Origin: Bacteroidales bacterium UBA6248
Lineage (GTDB): Bacteria > Bacteroidota > Bacteroidia > Bacteroidales > Lentimicrobiaceae
Direction of reading: 5' to 3'
Assembly (NCBI GenBank): GCA_002441345.1
Contig: DJVU01000073.1
Span: forward strand, 1-5,276
DNA length: 5,276 nt
The position numbers were made by a program, and so were the translations under genes. The stretch's first letter is position 1. The number at the start of each line of letters is the position of its first letter. Positions 1 to 3,992 of the stretch are shown here, one piece after another. Under the pieces are notes generated by a model, which made no database searches, had not been told where the DNA came from, and saw only the letters and a list, made by a program, of their open reading frames with translations.

Positions 1-72
1 GGACGGGGGACGCTGAAGGAGGGACAAGGGACGTGAAACATACAAATAATTAACGCATTAAAATTTTCTTTT
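1..72. repeat. Left repeat arm and leader of the first four-helix-bundle gene
   Basis: Two G-rich related motifs lie here: GGACGGGGGACG at 1-12 and GGGACAAGGGACG at 21-33. Inverted relatives of both occur downstream of the gene at 471-483 and 508-520, so this stretch looks like the left arm of an inverted-repeat pair. Bases 41-72 are an A+T-rich leader before the ATG at 73. It has no clear Shine-Dalgarno site, as is usual in Bacteroidota. I see no convincing TTTG/TAnnTTTG promoter. The arm may continue to the left of the window. Confidence 0.6.
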
Positions 73-438
73 ATGACTGATCGGTTGGATGATATCAGAT
101 TCTACAAACTATCCCTGGAGCTATGGGATGAGATGTGGGCTGATACTGAAATCCTGATGCTGGATTTCAGAGGTAAAGAAATCGCAAAGCAAATGGTCAG
201 GTCCGTAGGCTCAATCAGTTCAAATATTGAAGAAGGATATGGAAGAGGTTTTGGAAAGGAATACCCGCAATTTCTCCGGATTAGCCGTGGTTCTGCTAGG
301 GAATCAAAAGGGTGGTACCGAAAATGTAACAAGCTGTTGACCGAGGAAATAATCAATTCCAGAATTCGCAAGTTGGATGACATTATTTCGATGGAGACAA
401 AATCGATACAAACATTAGAAGACAAGTCAAAACATTAA
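73..438 (+). CDS. Four-helix-bundle protein (S23/IVP-like family), copy 1
   Basis: A complete 121-residue cytosolic protein with no signal peptide or membrane segment. It has the family's two hallmark blocks: RSVGSISSNIEEGYGR at residues 43-58 and FLRISRGSARES at 67-78. Amphipathic helices before and after these complete a four-helix bundle, and the length is normal for the family (about 115-125 residues). Relatives are encoded inside intervening sequences of 23S rRNA genes in Leptospira and Coxiella, and as many stand-alone genes in Bacteroidota; the biochemical role of stand-alone copies is not established. The ATG at 73 fits the usual short N-terminus, in which a hydrophilic start leads into helix 1. 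No rRNA sequence adjoins the gene. Instead, inverted G-rich/C-rich motifs flank it at 1-33 and 471-520, and the HMG-CoA lyase start follows 95 nt downstream. It is clearly diverged from the second copy at 3411-3767, so the two are not a recent duplication. The diversity-generating-retroelement protein Avd has a similar fold, but no reverse transcriptase or template/variable repeat is visible. Confidence 0.85.
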   Translation: MTDRLDDIRFYKLSLELWDEMWADTEILMLDFRGKEIAKQMVRSVGSISSNIEEGYGRGFGKEYPQFLRISRGSARESKGWYRKCNKLLTEEIINSRIRKLDDIISMETKSIQTLEDKSKH

Positions 439-533
439 TGTGATCGGATGTGTTTCTTAAAAAAGCACATCGTCCCTCGCCCCGGACCCGGAGCGCAGCC
501 GAAGGGCCGTCCCTCGTCCCAACTCAAAAAACT
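439..533. repeat. Right repeat arm between copy 1 and the lyase gene
   Basis: This spacer contains CGTCCCTCGCCCC (471-483) and CGTCCCTCGTCCC (508-520). They are inverted relatives of the motifs at 21-33 and 1-12: the 508-520 copy matches the reverse complement of 21-33 at 12 of 13 positions, and 471-483 matches at 11 of 13. A G+C-rich segment, roughly 484-507, separates the two copies. The last 13 bases before the ATG at 534 are A-rich (AACTCAAAAAACT), a typical Bacteroidota translation leader. Confidence 0.65.
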
Positions 534-1385
534 ATGAAACCAGAAAAACTCATCAAACTCACCGAGTCCCCCCGCGATGCATGGCAGGGGTTGCCTTACG
601 TGATTGCACCGGAGAAACGGGCAGCATACATCAATGCCCTTTTAAAAGTTGGATTTGATGTGATCGACTTCGGAAGTTTTGTGTCGCCGAAGGCGGTGCC
701 GCAGATGGCCGGACAGGATGAGGTGCTCCGGCTGGTAGATAAAACGGGAAGCCGGTCGAAATTGATGGCCATCGTCGGGAATATGCGCGGTGGCAGAGAT
801 GCCGTTGCACAACCAAAGGTTGACCTGCTCGGATTTCCGTATTCCATCTCGGAATCTTTCCTTCATAAAAACATTAATACGGGTTTTGCAGGAGCAGAAG
901 AGACCATCGGCGGACTTTTATCCTTATGCAACGATCATGGTCGCGAATTGCGCATCTTTATGAGCATGGCCTATGGCAACCCTTACGGGGAAGAGTGGAG
1001 CACCGGCCTTCTAAAAAAACATATCGAAATGCTGGCAGGTAAAGGCATCAGAACCATAACCCTTGCCGATACGATTGGCATTGCCAATGCAACGCAGATC
1101 GGAGAAGTTTATACAGCGCTGATGGAGCATTTTCCCGGATTGGAATTCGGATTGCACATACATACCCGTCCCGGCGAGTGGGAAGCCAAACTGAATGCCG
1201 CCTGGGATGCCGGCTGCCGCTGGTTCGAAGGGGTGATCAACGGCATCGGCGGATGCCCCATGACCGGCTATGAACTGGTCGGAAACCTGAATACACTGAA
1301 CCTTATCGGGTTTCTGGATAGAAAAGGGGCATTATACTCCGTGAATCGTGGTGAAATCACCCGGGCCATAGAAACAGGCTACTGA
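534..1385 (+). CDS. mvaB: Hydroxymethylglutaryl-CoA lyase, Bacteroidota-type
   Basis: A 283-residue cytosolic TIM-barrel enzyme of the HMGL-like (DRE-TIM) family. It is expected to cleave (S)-3-hydroxy-3-methylglutaryl-CoA to acetyl-CoA and acetoacetate, the last step of leucine breakdown. Visible motifs are ESPRDAWQG at 11-19 (R14 and D15 correspond to the catalytic Arg and metal-ligand Asp), FGSFVSPKAVPQMAG at 46-60, FPYSISESFLHKNIN at 101-115, LADTIGIA at 177-184, HIH at 208-210 (metal ligands H208 and H210), GGCP at 239-242 with the catalytic-loop C241, and GNLNT at 250-254 with ligand N251. The HIHTRPGEW stretch replaces the HCHDTYGQ of human-type enzymes. From memory, Bacteroidota homologues carry the same kind of replacement, so this looks like a lineage form rather than a defect. 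I start at ATG 534. The frame stays open back to 450, but those 28 extra codons translate the repeat arm and resemble no family N-terminus. The next gene begins 64 nt downstream and supplies the enzyme that uses acetoacetate, which supports the assignment. A related DRE-TIM lyase is the main alternative. Confidence 0.85.
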   Translation: MKPEKLIKLTESPRDAWQGLPYVIAPEKRAAYINALLKVGFDVIDFGSFVSPKAVPQMAGQDEVLRLVDKTGSRSKLMAIVGNMRGGRDAVAQPKVDLLGFPYSISESFLHKNINTGFAGAEETIGGLLSLCNDHGRELRIFMSMAYGNPYGEEWSTGLLKKHIEMLAGKGIRTITLADTIGIANATQIGEVYTALMEHFPGLEFGLHIHTRPGEWEAKLNAAWDAGCRWFEGVINGIGGCPMTGYELVGNLNTLNLIGFLDRKGALYSVNRGEITRAIETGY

Positions 1386-1412
1386 ATTTCATCTTCTTTA
1401 GAACCAAAATGG

Positions 1413-1444
1413 CATACGAATGTTAATCTTCTGATTAACGTATG
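1413..1444. promoter_or_regulatory. Bulged hairpin immediately before the scoA start
   Basis: A perfect 7-bp stem, GTTAATC (1422-1428) and GATTAAC (1433-1439), closes a TTCT loop. Below it a second 5-bp stem, CATAC (1413-1417) and GTATG (1440-1444), pairs across a 4-nt one-sided bulge (1418-1421). The hairpin ends 5 nt before the ATG at 1450. There is no U-tract after it, so a standard intrinsic terminator is unlikely. A dyad operator or a leader structure affecting translation of scoA would fit the position; the function is inference. Confidence 0.55.
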
Positions 1445-1449
1445 TACAT

Positions 1450-2139
1450 ATGAATAAAGTTGTGTCGGATGCCCGCGAAGCGATTGAAGGAATTCACGAC
1501 GGGATGACGCTGATGGTAGGAGGTTTCGGATTGAGCGGAATCCCTGAAAACAGCATTGCTGCCCTGGCCGAAAGCGGTTTGAAGGAGCTGACCTGTATTT
1601 CAAACAATGCCGGGGTTGACGATTTCGGACTCGGGCTTCTGCTTAAAAAGAGACAGATCCGTAAGATGATATCTTCCTATGTCGGCGAAAATGAAGAGTT
1701 TGAACGTCAGTTGCTAAGCGGAGAGCTCGAAGTGGAGCTTATACCCCAGGGTACGCTTGCCGAACGCTGCCGGGCCGGTGGCGCCGGAATCCCCGCATTC
1801 TTTGTACCTGCCGGTTATGGTACCGAAGTGGCGGAAGGCAAGGAAGTGCGTGTATTTAACGGCAAACCGCATCTGCTCGAACACGCCCTGACCGCCGATT
1901 TCGCCATCGTTAAAGCCTGGAAAGGCGATACCCACGGCAACCTTATCTTCAGGAATACCGCCAACAACTTCAATCAGGCTATGGCTATGGCAGGAAAAAT
2001 AACCATCGCCGAGGTGGAGGAACTGGTTCCCGCCGGAGAACTTGATCCAAATCAGATACACACCCCGGGAATCTTCGTACAGCGGATTTTTAAAGGAAAA
2101 AATTACGAAAAACGGATTGAACGGCTGACGGAAAGATAG
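1450..2139 (+). CDS. scoA: Succinyl-CoA:3-oxoacid CoA-transferase subunit A
   Basis: A 229-residue alpha subunit of a class I CoA-transferase, the normal length for ScoA/AtoD-type proteins. With ScoB it moves CoA from an acyl-CoA, most likely succinyl-CoA, to acetoacetate in the cytosol. Family signatures are DGMTLMVGGFGLSGIPE at 17-33 (the glycine-rich CoA-transferase signature), SNNAGVDDFGLGLLLKKRQI at 51-70, SSYVGEN at 75-81, IPQGTLAERCRAGGAGIPAF at 98-117, and KGDTHGNLIFRNTANNFN at 158-175. The N-terminus MNKVVSDAREAI aligns naturally with known ScoA starts, so ATG 1450 is well supported. The gene follows the HMG-CoA lyase, whose product acetoacetate is the expected acceptor. The stop codon is followed after 1 nt by a heptamer repeat, and subunit B begins only after 251 nt. 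Acetate or butyrate CoA-transferase (AtoD) is a close alternative, but the lyase neighbour and the B-subunit motifs favour the oxoacid enzyme. Confidence 0.93.
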   Translation: MNKVVSDAREAIEGIHDGMTLMVGGFGLSGIPENSIAALAESGLKELTCISNNAGVDDFGLGLLLKKRQIRKMISSYVGENEEFERQLLSGELEVELIPQGTLAERCRAGGAGIPAFFVPAGYGTEVAEGKEVRVFNGKPHLLEHALTADFAIVKAWKGDTHGNLIFRNTANNFNQAMAMAGKITIAEVEELVPAGELDPNQIHTPGIFVQRIFKGKNYEKRIERLTER

Positions 2140-2140
2140 G

Positions 2141-2175
2141 GATTTCGGATTGAGGAATTCGGAATTGGGATTGCG
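2141..2175. repeat. Degenerate heptamer array after scoA
   Basis: Five in-phase 7-nt units run from 2141: GATTTCG, GATTGAG, GAATTCG, GAATTGG, GATTGCG. The consensus is about GAWTTSG. The array starts one base after the scoA stop codon (TAG, 2137-2139). It is short and degenerate; the constant 7-nt phase is the evidence that it is a repeat. Confidence 0.7.
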
Positions 2176-2315
2176 CTTGTCCCGGGAGACGGCGATAGCC
2201 GGATAACGAGAGATTCGGGGTTTCGTTCGACAGGAGCATGATCGCAGGGGGTAAATAATTCCTAATTTCCAAAAGTATAATTTATTGGATACAAGGTCCG
2301 TAATTACTAATCCTA
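2176..2315. other. Non-repetitive core of the scoA-scoB spacer
   Basis: This stretch joins the heptamer array to the hexamer array. Its left half (about 2176-2250) is G+C-richer and carries a TCCCGGGA palindrome and a short CGGC-GATA-GCCG stem-loop. Its right half is A+T-rich (TAAATAATT, TATAATTTATT). I recognise no gene, transposon end or promoter in it. It may be a remnant of inserted DNA, because sco subunit genes are normally adjacent. Confidence 0.4.
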
Positions 2316-2357
2316 CCTTAACCTTAGCCTCAGCCTTAACCTCAACCATAGCCTGAC
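2316..2357. repeat. CCTYAR hexamer array 1 (scoA-scoB spacer)
   Basis: Seven in-phase 6-nt units start at 2316: CCTTAA, CCTTAG, CCTCAG, CCTTAA, CCTCAA, CCATAG, CCTGAC. The consensus is CCTYAR, and the array decays at its right end. The same consensus in the same orientation recurs at 3349-3414, 3830-3871 and 3927-3980. The scoB start codon is 33 nt downstream, after an A-rich leader. Confidence 0.85.
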
Positions 2358-2390
2358 TTCCATCTTCCAACATAAAAAAGCTTACAGAAA

Positions 2391-3047
2391 ATGGCACTTT
2401 CAAAAGAACAGATTGCACAACGCATTGCACAGGAACTGAAAAACGGGTATTATGTAAATCTCGGGATTGGCATTCCCACCCTGGTAGCCAATTATGTGCC
2501 TGAGGGCATAGAGGTAGTGCTGCAGTCCGAGAACGGGATGCTTGGCATGGGTCCCTTTCCCGAAAAGGGTCAGGCAGATCCCGACCTGATCAATGCAGGC
2601 AAGCAAACCGTTACGGTGCTTCCCGGTGGATCGTTTTTCGATTCATCCACCAGCTTTGCCATGATACGGGGCGGACACGTCGACCTGACTGTGCTGGGGG
2701 CGTTTGAAGTCAGTGAAAAAGGAGATATTGCCTCCTGGAAAATTCCCGGAAAAATGGTGAAAGGCATGGGCGGTGCCATGGATCTTGTGGCTTCAGCCAG
2801 AAACATTGTGGTGGCCATGCAGCATTGCAGCAAAGACGGACAGTCGAAACTGCTCAGGGAGTGTACCCTGCCCCTGACCGGTGTTGCCTGTGTGAAGAAA
2901 ATCGTAAGCGATCTGGCGGTAATTGAAGTTACCGGCCAGGGCTTTAAACTGCTCGAACGCGCACCCGGTGTCAGCGTGGACGAGATAAAAGCAGCAACGG
3001 AAGGACGGTTGATTGTTGAAGGAGACGTGCCGGAAATGCAATTCTGA
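2391..3047 (+). CDS. scoB: Succinyl-CoA:3-oxoacid CoA-transferase subunit B
   Basis: A 218-residue beta subunit carrying the catalytic glutamate of the class I CoA-transferase; about 217 residues is usual. In QSENGMLGMGP (45-55), E47 corresponds to the glutamate that forms the enzyme-CoA thioester. GIGIPTLVANYVPEG at 25-39 is the family's first block. The run from GGSFFDSSTSFAMIRGGHVD through LTVLGAFEVSEKGDIASWKIPGK and MVKGMGGAMDLV is strongly typical of oxoacid rather than acetate transferases. CTLPLTGVACVKKIVSDLAVIEV completes the C-terminal part. The start MALSKEQIAQRIAQELKNG is the expected N-terminus. There is no strong Shine-Dalgarno site, only the A-rich leader before 2391. The protein acts as a heteromer with ScoA, making acetoacetyl-CoA from acetoacetate. 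Its separation from scoA by 251 nt is unusual and raises the question of how balanced expression is kept. No residue expected for activity is missing. Confidence 0.95.
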   Translation: MALSKEQIAQRIAQELKNGYYVNLGIGIPTLVANYVPEGIEVVLQSENGMLGMGPFPEKGQADPDLINAGKQTVTVLPGGSFFDSSTSFAMIRGGHVDLTVLGAFEVSEKGDIASWKIPGKMVKGMGGAMDLVASARNIVVAMQHCSKDGQSKLLRECTLPLTGVACVKKIVSDLAVIEVTGQGFKLLERAPGVSVDEIKAATEGRLIVEGDVPEMQF

Positions 3048-3092
3048 TTTCTTACATCCTGCCTCTTACCTCAACCTCCGCATCCTTATCCC

Positions 3093-3116
3093 ACGCAAAG
3101 ACGCGAAGACGCAGAG
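3093..3116. repeat. Triple 8-mer ACGCRAAG
   Basis: Three in-phase 8-nt units: ACGCAAAG, ACGCGAAG, ACGCAGAG. The sequence type is distinct from the hexamer arrays around it. Confidence 0.75.
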
Positions 3117-3149
3117 ATTGTTTATTGCATTTACATTCCATTCTCCTGA

Positions 3150-3249
3150 CTTACTCCCTTATCAGGTTCCTATTGAAACCCCACGCTCCAATCAATCTTC
3201 CCCTTGTCTCCTTGTCCCCTTGTCAGTTTCTTTTGAAAAAGCCCCGCGC
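3150..3249. repeat. Degenerate direct repeat of about 37 nt
   Basis: Bases 3150-3186 and 3211-3249 align as CTTACTCCCTTATCAG.. against CTTGTCCCCTTGTCAG.., followed by a TTGAAA core and CCCC[A/G]CGC, with a small gap before the C-run. The left part of the second copy overlaps the 8-mer array at 3200-3223. The match is imperfect and was made by eye. Confidence 0.4.
3200..3223. repeat. Triple 8-mer CYCCTTGT
   Basis: Three in-phase 8-nt units: CCCCTTGT, CTCCTTGT, CCCCTTGT. In reverse complement this reads ACAAGGGG, resembling the GGGACAAGGGAC motif at 21-33, so the two may belong to one repeat class. Confidence 0.75.
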
Positions 3250-3316
3250 ATAGACACAAAGTTTTTCTGAATAACCATAACGTAGCCAAATCTGAGTACC
3301 TCGCAGGATTTGCAGT

Positions 3317-3344
3317 CTTACTTCTTACTTCCTACTTCTTACCT
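3317..3344. repeat. Heptamer array CTTACTT
   Basis: Four in-phase 7-nt units: CTTACTT, CTTACTT, CCTACTT, CTTACCT. It passes almost directly into the CCTYAR hexamer array, so the period changes from 7 to 6 within a few bases. Confidence 0.8.
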
Positions 3345-3348
3345 CAAA

Positions 3349-3414
3349 TCTCAATCTCAACCTCAGCCTTAACCTCAACCTCAACCTCAACCTCAGCCTC
3401 ATCCTTAACCTTAC
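3349..3414. repeat. CCTYAR hexamer array 2, overlapping a stop codon
   Basis: Eleven in-phase 6-nt units. From 3361 they read CCTCAG, CCTTAA, CCTCAA three times, CCTCAG, CCTCAT, CCTTAA, CCTTAC, preceded by two TCTCAA units. The last unit contains the TAA stop codon (3413-3411 on the minus strand) of the four-helix-bundle gene. Read on the minus strand, most units carry TAA or TGA in one fixed phase. Confidence 0.9.
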
Positions 3415-3767
3415 CTTGTAAAGGAGTTTATAATCTTATTCAATTCAAAGACTAGATCTGAATATTCACTAAAAAGTCTTTCTGTATTCAATTCATCAAA
3501 ATAACCAACTTTTCGGCCATATAACAGATGATTCTGGGTTTCATAAGATGATCCGCGGGCAATAACATAGAAATTAGCTTTATCCTTTTTTGTGCTTCGT
3601 CCGAATCCTTCTGCTATATTTCCGGAAACACTGTTCGAAGAACGTCTGATCTGCGATGTTAAACCATAATCTTCAGACCTGGGCAATGTGCTGGAAATTT
3701 TAAATATCTCTAAGGATAGTTGATGTGCTTTTTGCCAAACAGGCATTTCCTTAAAACTTATATACAT
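3411..3767 (-). CDS. Four-helix-bundle protein (S23/IVP-like family), copy 2
   Basis: A complete 118-residue soluble protein. The opening MYISFKEMPVWQKAHQLSLEIF is the classic start of stand-alone members of this family, with the aromatic/WQKA helix 1. The core blocks are SQIRRSSNSVSGNIAEGFGR at 38-57 and FYVIARGSSYET at 66-77, followed by a fourth helix through about 93-115. It differs from copy 1 at most positions outside these blocks, so it belongs to another subgroup. The coding sequence is visibly more A+T-rich than the sco genes, compatible with separate acquisition. Its TAA stop lies inside a hexamer repeat array, and on its 5' side, after 62 nt, further arrays begin (3830-3871, 3927-3980). 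There is no obvious Shine-Dalgarno site. No function can be assigned from sequence. Family members sit in 23S rRNA intervening sequences elsewhere, but no rRNA is present here. It is transcribed towards the sco genes and away from the glycosidase-like gene behind it, on the same strand as the latter. Confidence 0.9.
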   Translation of the reverse strand: MYISFKEMPVWQKAHQLSLEIFKISSTLPRSEDYGLTSQIRRSSNSVSGNIAEGFGRSTKKDKANFYVIARGSSYETQNHLLYGRKVGYFDELNTERLFSEYSDLVFELNKIINSFTR

Positions 3768-3829
3768 ACTTCAGGAGATTGAAAATGAATACATTAAATT
3801 ACATGATCTGATTCAAAATCTCAACTTTT
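3768..3829. other. Leader upstream of four-helix-bundle copy 2
   Basis: An A+T-rich, non-repetitive 62-nt stretch separates the minus-strand ATG (3767) from the next hexamer array. It would have to hold a promoter if the gene is transcribed alone. On the minus strand a TAATTTAA stretch vaguely resembles the Bacteroidota -7 element TAnnTTTG, but the match is too weak to call. Confidence 0.35.
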
Positions 3830-3871
3830 CCTTAGCCTTAGCCTAAACCTAAACCTAAACCTCAACCTCCT
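3830..3871. repeat. CCTYAR/CCTAAA hexamer array 3
   Basis: In-phase 6-nt units start at 3830: CCTTAG, CCTTAG, CCTAAA three times, CCTCAA, CCTCCT. Three consecutive CCTAAA units make it look telomere-like, but they are a variant of the same hexamer seen elsewhere in the window. The right end merges into the duplicated glycosidase-gene end at 3866-3885. Confidence 0.85.
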
Positions 3872-3885
3872 CAATAATTCCGAAT
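3866..3885. repeat. Displaced copy of the glycosidase gene 3' end
   Basis: CCTCCTCAATAAT (3866-3878) is identical to 3988-4000, which holds the stop codon and last codons of the minus-strand glycosidase-like gene plus 5 nt beyond. The likeness continues as TCCGAAT against CCGGAT with one gap and one mismatch. The two copies lie 122 nt apart in direct orientation and bracket hexamer array 4. Confidence 0.7.
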
Positions 3886-3926
3886 GAAATTTTAGTATCT
3901 GACCATTAATTTAATCTCAAACAATT

Positions 3927-3980
3927 CCTTAACCTCAACCTTAACCTTAACCTTAACCTTAACCTCAACCTCAACCTCAC
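3927..3980. repeat. CCTYAR hexamer array 4
   Basis: Nine in-phase 6-nt units: CCTTAA, CCTCAA, CCTTAA four times, CCTCAA twice, CCTCAC. After a 1-nt phase slip a CCTTAG unit follows at 3982-3987. It ends next to the glycosidase gene terminus, whose TGA stop itself lies in a CCTCAA (3991-3996). The orientation is the same as in the other three arrays. Confidence 0.9.
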
Positions 3981-3992
3981 CCCTTAGCCTCC

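Larger units (their letters stand above)
3048..3410. other. Gene-free, pyrimidine-rich spacer after scoB
   Basis: No gene is supported over these 363 bases. An 85-codon open frame (3013-3270, +) overlaps the end of scoB and runs through repeat DNA, so I do not accept it. The stretch holds degenerate CTTACCT/CCTCAAC-like units starting 2-3 nt after the scoB stop (about 3050-3090), an 8-mer repeat at 3093-3116, a second 8-mer repeat at 3200-3223, a 7-mer array at 3317-3344 and most of a hexamer array (3349-3414). A degenerate direct repeat of about 37 nt also occurs (3150-3186 and 3211-3249). The plus strand is pyrimidine-rich through much of it. No clear terminator hairpin was found. Confidence 0.7.

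Noticed and set aside
73..438. Avd protein of a diversity-generating retroelement
   Set aside because: The fold is similar, but no reverse transcriptase, template repeat or variable repeat is in the window, and the motifs fit the S23/IVP-like family better.
450..533. 28-codon N-terminal extension of the HMG-CoA lyase
   Set aside because: It translates the C-rich repeat arm, resembles no family N-terminus, and the ATG at 534 gives the expected start and an A-rich leader.
1200..1300. Loss of the Asp in the HxHD motif of the HMG-CoA lyase as a sign of inactivation
   Set aside because: As far as I recall, Bacteroidota homologues share the HxHT form, and the other ligands and the catalytic Cys are present.
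2276..2281. TATAAT as a -10 promoter element for scoB
   Set aside because: Bacteroidota promoters use a different -7 consensus, and no matching upstream element is seen at proper spacing.
1714..2430. 238-codon minus-strand open frame across scoA and the spacer
   Set aside because: It is antisense to the well-supported scoA and passes through the heptamer and hexamer arrays; its composition looks like a shadow frame.
3013..3270. 85-codon plus-strand open frame overlapping the scoB end
   Set aside because: It begins inside scoB in another frame and runs through repeat DNA, with no recognisable protein character.
3842..3859. Telomere-like CCTAAA repeats suggesting a eukaryotic or linear chromosome end
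   Set aside because: There are only three units, embedded in a variable CCTYAR array with bacterial genes on both sides.
3349..3980. CRISPR array
   Set aside because: The units are 6 nt and contiguous, with no spacers of constant length and no cas genes.
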